A DNA stretch of 64,000 nt from Ignavibacteria bacterium (GTDB taxonomy: Bacteria > Bacteroidota > Ignavibacteria > Tepidaquicellales > Tepidaquicellaceae), in contig JAIBBK010000003.1 of assembly GCA_019694675.1 (NCBI GenBank), positions 1 through 64,000 on the forward strand. The letters are read 5' to 3'. Position 1 is the first letter of the stretch. Every line of letters begins with the position of its first letter. Of the stretch, positions 19,001-26,253 are shown piece by piece. A program made the position numbers and the translations under genes. The notes beneath the pieces are model-generated. The model was not told where the DNA came from and searched no databases. It was given only the letters and a program-made list of their open reading frames with translations.

Positions 19001-20604
19001 ACAGCTCTCCGAATCTGCTCAACAACATTATAGTCGCAAGGGATGTATCTCTTCATCTTGTCGGTTCGAGTTACGCAAACCTTGCTCCAAATATATACAA
19101 TAACCAAGCGTATTGGTCTGGCGGAAGAAATACATTGTCTTCGTACCTGTATGACAATATTCAACTGGCATACATGGGCAATGCCTACACCGATTACGGA
19201 AGAAACAAGTTTACCGTTTCAAACGACTCTGCTTATCATATTTACGGCCGGCTTGATACCAACGTTCTTCGTTACCATTCCAGAGACAACTGCTGGTACA
19301 CATCCGGAGCGGCAAAGATCTATCTGAGGCATCCCGGAGCTACGATGCCCGTACCTTCAACAACCTATAACTACGGCATTGACTGCAATTCATCACCGGG
19401 ACCGATAAGCTGGGAAGTTGACAACCTCGGCAACGGCATATTCGACTCCGTTCTCGTTAGTGAAGATGTCTCAGACAGCATTCCTTCTGCCGAAGAGATC
19501 CTCATTTCGCAGTGCGATCACTATCTCAACGAGATGCAGATGTTCGGGGAGGCCGTAATATCCCTGAAGTACTACATTGACGATTACCCGGAAGGAGAGT
19601 ATGTAAACGATGCCCTCATGGATCTCTATACCGCATATCTGTATCTTGACACGAGCGCGGATCAGAACAGCCGCAACATTCTCTATGGCAATCTTATCAA
19701 CTACTGTGAAGACAAAGTGGCAGGCAATCTTTATGACGCGCAGTTCGAATATCTTGCCGGAGATGTAATAGCAATGTGCAACTTTGAACTCGACAACTAT
19801 GATGATGCGATGAACTGGTATGAATTCATAGCGCTGTACTATCCTGATCCCGACATAAGACTCACGGCATCATGGAACTATGCGGAGATAGAGGCATTGA
19901 TCGGAAGCGGCAGCGGAGGAGGAGAAACGGAAATTGAAAATGGAAAATTGAAAATTGAAAGTGTGGAAGGAAGGGCAAGCACTGAATACATTGAATTCTT
20001 AGAAGAGTTAGAAATTGAAAAACTTCACGAAGAGATTGTCGATGATCCTGTGATGAGAAAACTGATGAAGAAGTTTGAGAACAAGAATCATTCCGATGGT
20101 ATGGAACAAGCAAATCGTTCTGCCGATAGTCCGAACACTCTGACAAAACACAGCGATGCGGAAGCCGGTATGACTGCAAAGCTTAAGAATGACAAAGCCA
20201 GGAAAAATATATTCAGTTCTAAGAGCATGAGCCGTGAACAGCAGGAAGCTGACAGAATGAAAGACATATTCCTGATCACTGCGAATGCAAGGAATGGCAA
20301 AATAGCGCCGGGCATCGCCGGAATACCGTTTGAGTTTTCATTACATCAGAACTTCCCCAACCCCTTCAACCCCGTCACAACAATCACCTACGATCTTCCA
20401 AACAGCGGGTTCGTTACGCTCAAAGTTTATGACATGCTCGGAAGGGAAGTGAAGACACTTGTGAATCAGATGAAGATTGCCGGATTTCACAAGGCGCAGT
20501 TCACAGCAGAAGATCTCGCGAGCGGCGCGTACTTCTACCGGCTTTCGGCGAGCGGCGAGGCGGGAGAGTTTGTTGCGGCAAGGAAGTGTGTAATACTGAA
20601 GTAA
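16090..20604 (+). CDS. T9SS cargo: M6-like zinc metalloprotease with beta-helix, TPR and sorting domain
   Basis: Giant surface protein of 1504 residues. After the signal peptide (MKKIIISAISILIISSVCKSQ) comes a zincin-type domain with HEMGHALFGWRH at residues 316-327 (zinc His316, His320, catalytic Glu317, likely third ligand His327) and a following 'DLMTG' Met-turn. This fits the M6 / immune-inhibitor-A class best. Residues about 560-1080 form a right-handed beta-helix, residues about 1130-1260 are TPR-like, then a charged linker and the sorting domain (ending RKCVILK). From 18568 it is collinear with the subtilase gene, so two unrelated proteases sit on the same scaffold. It would be secreted by T9SS; the substrate is unknown. 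Confidence 0.87.
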   Translation: MKKIIISAISILIISSVCKSQISYDKCGTVMEDSTQLLPAYLNEDWLSVRNVEFAILYVDFPDGRVNGTLQPFFDYQLAEVADTDAVAEIGTIVNQNGDTVLKCAKYTYLDRWNMFFDSLGNYMYNAHPDWQSHKDSAWGSMKEYWREVTNNNLNVVPARIRNSSYSDPRLNSGIINNFTEIEPGRYVIKSIRLRKPKYGANGSGYFPQYPFTHSEGYDSIWRNGNGDAFQILDSLRSADPQEYPFDHRQFMAQGGKIIIVVAGGGSGVGGMTGIGASSMIVRGRTYPLVNRPDIYYSNLNWLNKSTIDAFGISAHEMGHALFGWRHTEAGRYDLMTGNTVWNVNCPPHPNPIYKMKQGWLDPIALEHSQDIDSLAAIENTYQCGVLTIFGKPSGSPDWSSGESYVLENRRRIGFDRKLIDTSFFTPNPDFSAFKGGLLIWHYSPYFQINGYGLFSGVDPTIRLKTPNMIDSNLSNDRVGSVLHFFSFLTGQPTTYYHFPEARTFHVGGGFATGLEISNISQTGDLIGMSINYNIKEPTVYSGVIYNRSLSNHVIEFSDTIFYHEYDNYGYFRMREGSVVEGIRSPFHGSGFGERFLYNTFEIAGNSNLPVTFKGAGMDSTNSFKIAGIRMMNLNKFESVDSLHLNFMEFQNLYNSTSDYAQLLLERKLNDLPPIVIINNSRVPRIDIVCHTLRELTFGKSKLENAVLHLNGGSYLFKDKLCLLNTMITQENSSSPFGLLFSEPESQLSAIGSTINARLDTVLFENGATLNAHESQFFFQNLGTTLSGGFELSNSGNDSIINCTFSNAKTALSFVNDEQHKFTNRIIKNCTFNIPSGGDHKGIYGENNYSILVEGNRFNMPASPGGSPFYTGLYLKNVTPSSPPEAAGEEGATATPYSLNIVNNTFRNGSSGIVLANYTSNLLPYYIKGNRFDSLDAHAATVNIIGMKITGTIKDNVLSSSQSPIGIHLINSSPNLLNNIIVARDVSLHLVGSSYANLAPNIYNNQAYWSGGRNTLSSYLYDNIQLAYMGNAYTDYGRNKFTVSNDSAYHIYGRLDTNVLRYHSRDNCWYTSGAAKIYLRHPGATMPVPSTTYNYGIDCNSSPGPISWEVDNLGNGIFDSVLVSEDVSDSIPSAEEILISQCDHYLNEMQMFGEAVISLKYYIDDYPEGEYVNDALMDLYTAYLYLDTSADQNSRNILYGNLINYCEDKVAGNLYDAQFEYLAGDVIAMCNFELDNYDDAMNWYEFIALYYPDPDIRLTASWNYAEIEALIGSGSGGGETEIENGKLKIESVEGRASTEYIEFLEELEIEKLHEEIVDDPVMRKLMKKFENKNHSDGMEQANRSADSPNTLTKHSDAEAGMTAKLKNDKARKNIFSSKSMSREQQEADRMKDIFLITANARNGKIAPGIAGIPFEFSLHQNFPNPFNPVTTITYDLPNSGFVTLKVYDMLGREVKTLVNQMKIAGFHKAQFTAEDLASGAYFYRLSASGEAGEFVAARKCVILK
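18568..20604 (+). repeat. 2.04-kb beta-helix/TPR/sorting-domain block, copy 2
   Basis: Gapless partner of 12316-14352. Its sorting domain resembles that of the gene at 1065 (VNQMK ... AQFTAEDLASGAYF ... RKCVILK) rather than that of copy 1. The downstream flank also matches the flank of 1065. The end of this copy is therefore mosaic. Confidence 0.9.
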
Positions 20605-20620
20605 TGGCACCCGCACTCAT

Positions 20621-20640
20621 CCCACGGATTCATCCGCGGG
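20621..20640. repeat. Post-gene imperfect palindrome, copy 2
   Basis: The same 20 bases as 2455-2474, placed 16 bp after the stop of the cargo gene. Stem CCCACGGAT / ATCCGCGGG has one mismatch and a 2-nt loop. It shows that the 3' flank has been copied together with the sorting domain. Confidence 0.5.
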
Positions 20641-20714
20641 CGAATGGCTGATATATCCGCGGGCAATTGGAAACTTCGATTCCAGCGCATTTTAGCATAT
20701 AAGTTCGAATTATT

Positions 20715-21071
20715 CTCAAGAATAATTGCTCCGTACTCAAGAATAACTGCTCCGTACTCAAGAATAACCGCTCCGTACTCAAGAATAACTGCTCCGTACT
20801 CAAGAATAACTGCTCCGTACTCAAGAATAACTGCTCCGTACTCAAGTATAACTGCTCCGTACGCAAGAATAACTGCTCCGTTCTCAAGAATAACTGCTCC
20901 GTTCTCATGAATAACCGCTCCGTACGCAAGAATAACTGCTCCGTACGCAAGAATAACTGCTCCGTTCTCATGAATAACCGCTCCGTACGCAAGAATAACT
21001 GCTCCGTACTCAAGAATAATTGCTCCGTACTTAAGAATAATTGCTCCGTACTCAGGAATAACTGCTCCGTA
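20715..21071. repeat. 21-bp minisatellite, 17 units
   Basis: Seventeen head-to-tail 21-bp units with consensus CTCAAGAATAACTGCTCCGT + A or T, followed by a degenerate unit. Units 9-11 and 12-14 form a repeated 63-bp super-unit, the mark of unequal crossing-over or slippage. Because 21 is a multiple of three, several frames on both strands stay open and give heptad peptides (RITAPYS on +, GAVILEY on -). None has a convincing start or ribosome-binding site, so I regard the array as non-coding. Confidence 0.9.
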
Positions 21072-21121
21072 CTCGAATTTATTTGCGAAGATATTTGCCC
21101 ACGCGGCGCCGTCTTCGTCGC

Positions 21122-21706
21122 GTCCCGAAAACACAAATCGTTTTCGGGACTGCTCAGACAGACGCCGCTAGCTTGAAGCAACATCCCACTAAGCCAAAAG
21201 CAACGTCACACTGAGCAGTCCCGATAACGCAAAGCGTTATTGGGACGAGACGAAGTGCGACGTTGCGTGATGAGGCATTGATGAAGCGTGAACTTTTGTT
21301 GAGCGATCCCGGCGCCGTCCCGAATACACAACCCGTTTTCGGGGATGCTGATACATATGCCGCTTGTTTGAATCAACTTCAGCTTGAGCCAAGAGCAACG
21401 TCACACTGAGCAGTCCCGATAACGCAAAGCGTTATTGGGACGAGACGAAGTGCGACGTTGCGTGATGAGGCATTGATGAAGTGTGAACTTTTGTTGACCG
21501 ATCCCGGCGCAGTCCCGAAAACACAAATCGTTTTCGGGACTGCTCAGACAGACGCCGCTAGCTTGAAGCAACATCCCACTAAGCCAAAAGCAACGTCACA
21601 CTGAGCAGTCCCGATAACGCAAAGCGTTATTGGGACGAGACGAAGTGCGACGTTGCGTGATGAGGCATTGATGAAGTGTGAACTTTTGTTGAGCGATCCC
21701 GGCGCC
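21122..21706. repeat. 195-bp tandem repeat, 3 copies, with nested palindromes
   Basis: Three copies begin at 21122, 21317 and 21512 with an exact 195-bp period. Copies 1 and 3 are almost identical; copy 2 differs mainly in its first half. Each has a hairpin GTCCCGAAAAC / GTTTTCGGGAC (weakened in copy 2). Each also has a 67-nt nested palindrome (21200-21266, 21395-21461, 21590-21656): outer stem GCAACGTCACACT / AGTGCGACGTTGC and inner stem GTCCCGATAACGC / GCGTTATTGGGAC with an AAA loop. This resembles a REP-type palindrome carrying a second hairpin in its loop. No gene is seen. Confidence 0.85.
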
Positions 21707-21745
21707 GGCAATCCCGGCCGGCGCCTGAAGATACTCTACATCCTG

Positions 21746-23980
21746 TCAGTCAAATAAGAACCTGAACCCAAAATAGAACTCCCTGCCCTTCGTCGGACCC
21801 CAGATATAAGAAGTGTCAAAGTAAGGTCCGAACGGATCTTCGGGAGCGATTATTGGATCAGGCTGTGTGAAGTCAAGGAGGTTTTCGACTCCGGCATAGA
21901 GTTCAAAGTATTTGAAATTCTTGTTTATCTGCGCGTTGATCATTGTATAAGGATCCGATTCTTCCGGACGCGTGTACTGCTCCGGGTTTCCGGCCGTGGA
22001 CGGAAGCCTCTGCCTTCCGTACCACTGCAGTCCGCCGTTGATGCTGAAGGAATTGCTCTGCGGTGCGTACGAGAAAGTGACAAATACCCTGTCCTTTGAA
22101 ATGAACGGCTGTTCGTATGTTACACCGTTCAGGTCATACTCCGAATCGATGAACTTGTATGCAAGCTTCAGATCAAAATTCCTGAACATGTTCAGGTTTG
22201 CCTCCGCCTGAAAAACATTCGAGTGCGCCGAGCCGTCAAGGTTTGAAAAATACACTACCGACGGATCAGTATCATAATCGGGAATGATCTTGTTGAAGAA
22301 CGTTGTGTGATAATAGTCCAGATTGAGGTTTCCGCCTACATCTCCCGCGTTGAAGTAGATCAGAACATCGCCGCCGAAGTTCAGTATCCTCTCCGGATCT
22401 AGTTCTTCCAGAAAGATTACATTCCTTGAACTGGCAAGGATGTTGGAGTTTTCACTGAATACATTCGCAGTCCTGAAACCTGTTCCGATCGAAGCCCTCA
22501 GCACTATTGCATCATCCGGCTGGTATCTCACAAGCGCTCTCGGAGTGACCACCGATCCGTACTTGTTGTGATAATCGTACCGGAGTCCCGTGTTAAGTGT
22601 TGCCTTACTGTCAAGAAAATTGAGCGAATTCTCGGCAAAGATTCCCGGAATGGATTCCAGTTTGTCATAAACGCCGTTGTATGTCTTGTTTGTCGTGTCT
22701 TCAAATGCAATCACCTCTTCAATGTTCTGATATCTGTAGCTTGCACCCGCCTTCAGAAAATTCATATCGGCGATCTTGAATTCGTAAAAGCCCGTCAGAT
22801 TGGCAAATCCCTGAACAGCATCGTATGAAGTGAATCCGTAAAAAGAGTTCTGATCGTAGTAAGATCCGGAAGCGTACAGCTTCATGCTTTTCTCGTCTCC
22901 GAGTTTTGCGCTGTATCTTGCCGATGCTTCACCTGAGTTTATCTTCGCAGTCTGTCCGTATATAATGTTACTTCCTTCGTCACTTTCAATATTGAAGTTG
23001 TCCTGTCCGCCGATTCTCTCCTCATTCCAGTATCTTCCCGATATGCTCATATCCGTCCCCTGTTTCTTGTTCTCAAACTTCCATTTGTTGTAAAGCACAT
23101 ATCTTGTTGTCAGCGGATTGTCAAGAAATCCGTCGCCGTTGTCATCGATCCTGTTTGACTTCTGCGCGGAATGAAACGATCCGATCGTACTCCACTTCTT
23201 TCCTGTGTAGCTGGTTAGGTTCAGGTTTACCTGCTTCTCAAGCATGCTGTTGATGAATGCATTCGCAAGGATCCTGTCGGAATTGTCGTAGTCACGGATA
23301 AGCACATTCATGATGCCGCTGATTGACTCGTATCCCTGTATCACAGAATTTGAGCCTTTCGATACCGTGATCTTGTCTATGAGCGTTCCGGGAATACTGC
23401 TCACTCCGTACTTAACATTCAGACCGGTGAGAAGCGGCATGTTGTCGGTGAGTATCTGCGTGTAAACCCCTTCAAGCCCGAGTATCTTCAGCTCCTTGCT
23501 GTCAGTGAGGATGTCCGTCACAGCCACCTCCACCGAAGAATTCCTGCCGAAGCATCCGGACAGGTCACAGCAGGCGTCTTTTACAAGTTCCTGCGCCGTG
23601 ATAGCCTCGGTCTTTGCAGTGACCGGTTCAAAGTAAGTTGAGCTCTGCCTGTCTTCAACTTTTATGACTTCAGTGCTCGCACTGGGTTTCATGACGATCT
23701 CAACAAAATCCATATCCTTTGCCTCGATAGTATCTGTCTTGTAACCGCTGTACATGGCTATCAGCCTGAAATCCGTAATTCCGTCATCGGGAATTTCAAA
23801 ATTCCCTTTCTCGTCTGTGGCAGTGCCGATGGTGGTATTGATCCACTTGACGACGGCATCGGACAGAGGTTCTTTTTTTCCGTCTGCGTCTCCGTAGATT
23901 ACCCCTCTTATAGGATGCGCGTTTGAAATTGCCGCCGGCATGAGCAGTGCACATGCCAGCAGTGCATATAAGAATTTCAT
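21746..23980 (-). CDS. TonB-dependent outer-membrane receptor (heavy-metal type)
   Basis: Outer-membrane transporter of 744 residues with a signal peptide (MKFLYALLACALLMPAAISNA), an N-terminal carboxypeptidase-regulatory-like domain ('VKWINTTIGTATDEKGNFEIPDDG'), a plug domain and a long beta-barrel ending in an aromatic C-terminus (FRFLFD). The plug carries 'LVKDACCDLSGCFGRNSSVEVAVTD' and 'LGLEGVYTQILTDNMPLL', typical of a Bacteroidota TonB receptor subgroup found near copper or other metal genes. It is last in a - strand run after a double-YHS protein and a Cys-rich secreted protein, which supports metal handling. The metal itself cannot be named from sequence. Confidence 0.88.
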   Translation of the reverse strand: MKFLYALLACALLMPAAISNAHPIRGVIYGDADGKKEPLSDAVVKWINTTIGTATDEKGNFEIPDDGITDFRLIAMYSGYKTDTIEAKDMDFVEIVMKPSASTEVIKVEDRQSSTYFEPVTAKTEAITAQELVKDACCDLSGCFGRNSSVEVAVTDILTDSKELKILGLEGVYTQILTDNMPLLTGLNVKYGVSSIPGTLIDKITVSKGSNSVIQGYESISGIMNVLIRDYDNSDRILANAFINSMLEKQVNLNLTSYTGKKWSTIGSFHSAQKSNRIDDNGDGFLDNPLTTRYVLYNKWKFENKKQGTDMSISGRYWNEERIGGQDNFNIESDEGSNIIYGQTAKINSGEASARYSAKLGDEKSMKLYASGSYYDQNSFYGFTSYDAVQGFANLTGFYEFKIADMNFLKAGASYRYQNIEEVIAFEDTTNKTYNGVYDKLESIPGIFAENSLNFLDSKATLNTGLRYDYHNKYGSVVTPRALVRYQPDDAIVLRASIGTGFRTANVFSENSNILASSRNVIFLEELDPERILNFGGDVLIYFNAGDVGGNLNLDYYHTTFFNKIIPDYDTDPSVVYFSNLDGSAHSNVFQAEANLNMFRNFDLKLAYKFIDSEYDLNGVTYEQPFISKDRVFVTFSYAPQSNSFSINGGLQWYGRQRLPSTAGNPEQYTRPEESDPYTMINAQINKNFKYFELYAGVENLLDFTQPDPIIAPEDPFGPYFDTSYIWGPTKGREFYFGFRFLFD

Positions 23981-24005
23981 TGCAGTGATCTTAAAATTTT
24001 AAATA

Positions 24006-24037
24006 CTGCAGGCATGCCTTTGCGGGCAAGCCTGCAG
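24006..24037. repeat. Intergenic hairpin before TonB receptor
   Basis: CTGCAGGC-A-TGCC (24006-24018) pairs with GGCA-A-GCCTGCAG (24025-24037): 12 pairs with one A/A mismatch and a 6-nt loop. It lies between the YHS gene and the TonB receptor gene, both on the - strand. No T-run follows, so attenuation or mRNA processing between the two cistrons is only a possibility. Confidence 0.4.
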
Positions 24038-24052
24038 ATTTGATTTCTCAGA

Positions 24053-24436
24053 TCACTTGCTGAATTCTTTCAGATATTCAGACGGCTCCTTCTCGAATTT
24101 CTCCTTGCAGGATTCATTGCAGAAGTAATACTTAACACCGTCATGAACAGTGCTGATCTCCGCTTTTGAATCTTTCATGTTGCAGACGGGATCAGTAACG
24201 CCGCCGGAAATGTACTTTGCGGGATTCTTATTGAACGACTTTACGCAACCCTTACAGCAGAGGATGTATTCATCTCCGAGGTAAGCAAGCTTAATGCCTT
24301 CACCGGAAATTGTTTCTCCGCTGACGGGGCAGACTCTTGCAGAGTCGTCATTTGAATTTGCTGAAACTGATGTGTTGCCGGATATTGCCGAAATCATTAC
24401 TGCCGAAAACAGCAGTGAAAATAAAAGCGCTTTCAT
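24053..24436 (-). CDS. Secreted protein with two YHS-type metal-binding domains
   Basis: Start chosen at 24436 (MKALLFSLLFSAVMISAISG), which gives a clean signal peptide; an in-frame GTG at 24475 would add 13 unlikely residues. The 127-residue product has two Cys-rich YHS/TRASH-like modules: 'VCPVSGETIS ... YILCCKGCVKSF' and 'DPVCNMKDSK ... YYFCNESCKEKF'. These modules bind soft metals (copper, mercury, silver class) and occur in metal-resistance or delivery proteins. It lies directly upstream of the TonB receptor and downstream of a Cys-rich secreted protein, probably in one operon. A periplasmic metal-binding role is likely. Confidence 0.82.
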   Translation of the reverse strand: MKALLFSLLFSAVMISAISGNTSVSANSNDDSARVCPVSGETISGEGIKLAYLGDEYILCCKGCVKSFNKNPAKYISGGVTDPVCNMKDSKAEISTVHDGVKYYFCNESCKEKFEKEPSEYLKEFSK

Positions 24437-24511
24437 CTCTTTGTGTTTTTTTTGGTTAGAAAAAGTTAGACGCACCGCGGAATGTCATCTGCGGCACAGA
24501 GAGATGAATTT

Positions 24512-24889
24512 CTAAATTCTGAGATTCCGGATCTCGGTAAGGTTTGGCGCAGGCCTCTGAAAAGATATGACTGCGGCCAGATGAAGAGGTGAGGAGAATA
24601 CTTGCGGAATTACTGAAACACAATGCAGGCCCTTCGAACTGTCCGACGGCTTCGAAGCAAAGGCCGGATCAAACGGTTGTATTTCAAAATCCGATTCGGA
24701 CATTTCACAGCAACCCTTTGGAGATTCGTATGCAGGACCGCTGAACTGATCTGTACAGCAGGTAACTTCACAGCATTCCATTACGCATGCTTCATCCGCA
24801 TTTGCAGAGCATTTCGAAGATAAGAAAAGGCCCGAAAGGCTTCCTGCAAAAAGGAACAGGCAAAGATATGCGTTTAAGAATGATTTCAA
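24512..24889 (-). CDS. Small Cys-rich secreted protein, metal-operon partner
   Basis: A 125-residue protein I do not recognise by family. It has a signal peptide (MKSFLNAYLCLFLFAGSLSGLFLSSKCSA) followed by a Cys cluster 'EACVMECCEVTCCTDQ' and 'KGCCEMSES', then a less ordered tail containing one more Cys. Its CC pairs recall 'DACCDLSGC' in the TonB receptor two genes downstream. First gene of the presumed - strand metal operon. It may be a periplasmic metal scavenger; that is inference from composition and neighbours. Confidence 0.6.
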   Translation of the reverse strand: MKSFLNAYLCLFLFAGSLSGLFLSSKCSANADEACVMECCEVTCCTDQFSGPAYESPKGCCEMSESDFEIQPFDPAFASKPSDSSKGLHCVSVIPQVFSSPLHLAAVISFQRPAPNLTEIRNLRI

Positions 24890-25033
24890 TGATTCAGTAA
24901 TTGGTTTTTACAAAACTCGCTTTTTCAATCTGAACATACAATGCCCTTTTGAATTTTGATAAAGATGCCGAATTGACAATAGAATCATCTCACTATCTGT
25001 ATAAGGCGCTGAACTGCTTAGGACTGCAGGCAT

Positions 25034-25675
25034 CTACTTGCCGGTCCTCTTAAAATTGTATCCTCCTTTGACCGCTCCCCACACCTGATTGCCTTCCTTG
25101 TCAAATCCCCTGTCCCAGGTACGAAGGCCAGTTTCATCTATTATCACTTCCGAAGTTGCGTAGTCCGCACCGCGGAGATCGCTTGCACAGCCTTCTCCTC
25201 TTGTGCCGCCCGTATATGAGCCGTTGTCAGCCATGCTCAGATATACCGTGCATCCATCTCGCATTGTAAGAGAATCAGGTGTGAGTCCGGCAAGAAGGTT
25301 TTCATCTTTCCATGCGCCTGCAAACCTCAGAGGGTCGTTCATTGTATAAACCTCGCTGACAAACGAACCGTCCTTGAGCTGATCCACCCTGTAGATCCTC
25401 TGCCTGTAAGGCTTATCCTGCGACTGTGCCACTGCCTGTTCCACATAAAGCCAGTATCCGTCAGTCCTGTCGCCCCATATCTTCTTCATGTGCAGTCTAA
25501 TGTCATAATAATCGGAGTCATTTGCCGCCTGCTCTTCACTGCTGAACGAACCCTGCATTAGTTCTATGAGGGCGTTCACATCCGGTTGCTTTACGAGCGG
25601 GACCTGCTGTGACGAAGCATTGCCGGAAAGCAGTGAAACAATTGAAAGGACAAAGAGTACTGAAAGCTTCTTCAT
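25034..25675 (-). CDS. CpcT/CpeT-family chromophore lyase-like protein
   Basis: A 213-residue protein with a signal peptide (MKKLSVLFVLSIVSLLSGNASSQ) followed by the CpcT/CpeT signature: 'LMQGSFSSEEQA', 'YYDIRLHMKKIW', 'YWLYVEQAVA', 'KPYRQRIYRV', 'RDGCTVYLS', 'YATSEVIIDE' and 'WDRGFDKEGNQVWGAVKGGY'. Cyanobacterial members attach phycobilins to phycobiliproteins. Homologues in non-phototrophs have no known substrate, and no phycobiliprotein or bilin gene lies here. The predicted export is unlike cytosolic CpcT. It probably uses the same calycin-like barrel to bind another small hydrophobic ligand. Confidence 0.85.
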   Translation of the reverse strand: MKKLSVLFVLSIVSLLSGNASSQQVPLVKQPDVNALIELMQGSFSSEEQAANDSDYYDIRLHMKKIWGDRTDGYWLYVEQAVAQSQDKPYRQRIYRVDQLKDGSFVSEVYTMNDPLRFAGAWKDENLLAGLTPDSLTMRDGCTVYLSMADNGSYTGGTRGEGCASDLRGADYATSEVIIDETGLRTWDRGFDKEGNQVWGAVKGGYNFKRTGK

Positions 25676-25743
25676 ATTTGAATTATTAATATTCTGATGA
25701 TTGAACTTTACGGCAAGTTATGTTCAGACTTCGGCGGAACGGA

Positions 25744-26253
25744 TCATGAGGTGATTCTCTTAAGCTTCCGGTTCTTCGCCGCCGATTCCTTTGCGATCTT
25801 CTTCCTGAAGGCAATGACTTTTCTCAAGACAGCCGGGTCACTTGTTCCGATTATCTGCGCCGCAAGCAGTCCGGCGTTTCCTGCGTTGTTGATCGCAACG
25901 GTTGCAACAGGAACTCCGTAAGGCATCTGCACAATCGAAAGCAGTGAGTCAAGCCCCTTGAGGGACTTGCTTTCCACCGGAACTCCGATCACCGGAATCG
26001 GAGAATAAGCCGCGCTCATTCCCGGCAGGTGCGCTGATCCGCCCGCTCCTGCTATGATCACCTTTATTCCTCTCTTGTAAGCTGAGGCGGAATAGGTTGC
26101 CATCATGCCGGGAGTTCTGTGGGCTGACGTAATCTTCACCTCAAAAGGTATCCCGAATTCGTCCAGGACCTCCGCCGCCTTCTTCATCACCGGCAGATCG
26201 GAATCGGAACCCATTATGATGCCAACTAGCGGCTTCTTCTTTGCACTCTTCAT
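25744..26253 (-). CDS. purE: 5-(carboxyamino)imidazole ribonucleotide mutase PurE
   Basis: Cytosolic purine-biosynthesis enzyme of 169 residues, the usual length for class I PurE. It converts N5-CAIR to CAIR. Visible motifs are '[13 protein letters not shown]', 'SAHRTPG' with the active-site His, '[12 protein letters not shown]' and '[21 protein letters not shown]'. The ATG (26253-26251) overlaps the stop of the phosphatase gene upstream in an ATGA arrangement, so translation is probably coupled. The C-terminus is basic ([16 protein letters not shown]). No purK is adjacent. Confidence 0.95.
   Translation of the reverse strand: MKSAKKKPLVGIIMGSDSDLPVMKKAAEVLDEFGIPFEVKITSAHRTPGMMATYSASAYKRGIKVIIAGAGGSAHLPGMSAAYSPIPVIGVPVESKSLKGLDSLLSIVQMPYGVPVATVAINNAGNAGLLAAQIIGTSDPAVLRKVIAFRKKIAKESAAKNRKLKRITS

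Noticed and set aside
16090..20604. Classical metzincin
   Set aside because: The spacing HEMGHALFGWRH has one residue more than HExxHxxGxxH, so the M6-like label was kept with caution.
20715..21071. Possible CRISPR array
   Set aside because: Units are contiguous 21-mers with no unique spacers, and no cas gene is present.
20535..21184. Two long - strand open frames (199 and 184 residues) and two + strand frames over the minisatellite
   Set aside because: They exist only because the 21-bp unit is a multiple of three and lacks stops. They overlap one another, have no ribosome-binding site and encode pure heptad repeats.
21122..21706. Possible insertion sequence or MITE
   Set aside because: No transposase frame, no terminal inverted repeats bounding the block and no target-site duplication; the exact 195-bp tandem period fits amplification of a palindromic repeat better.
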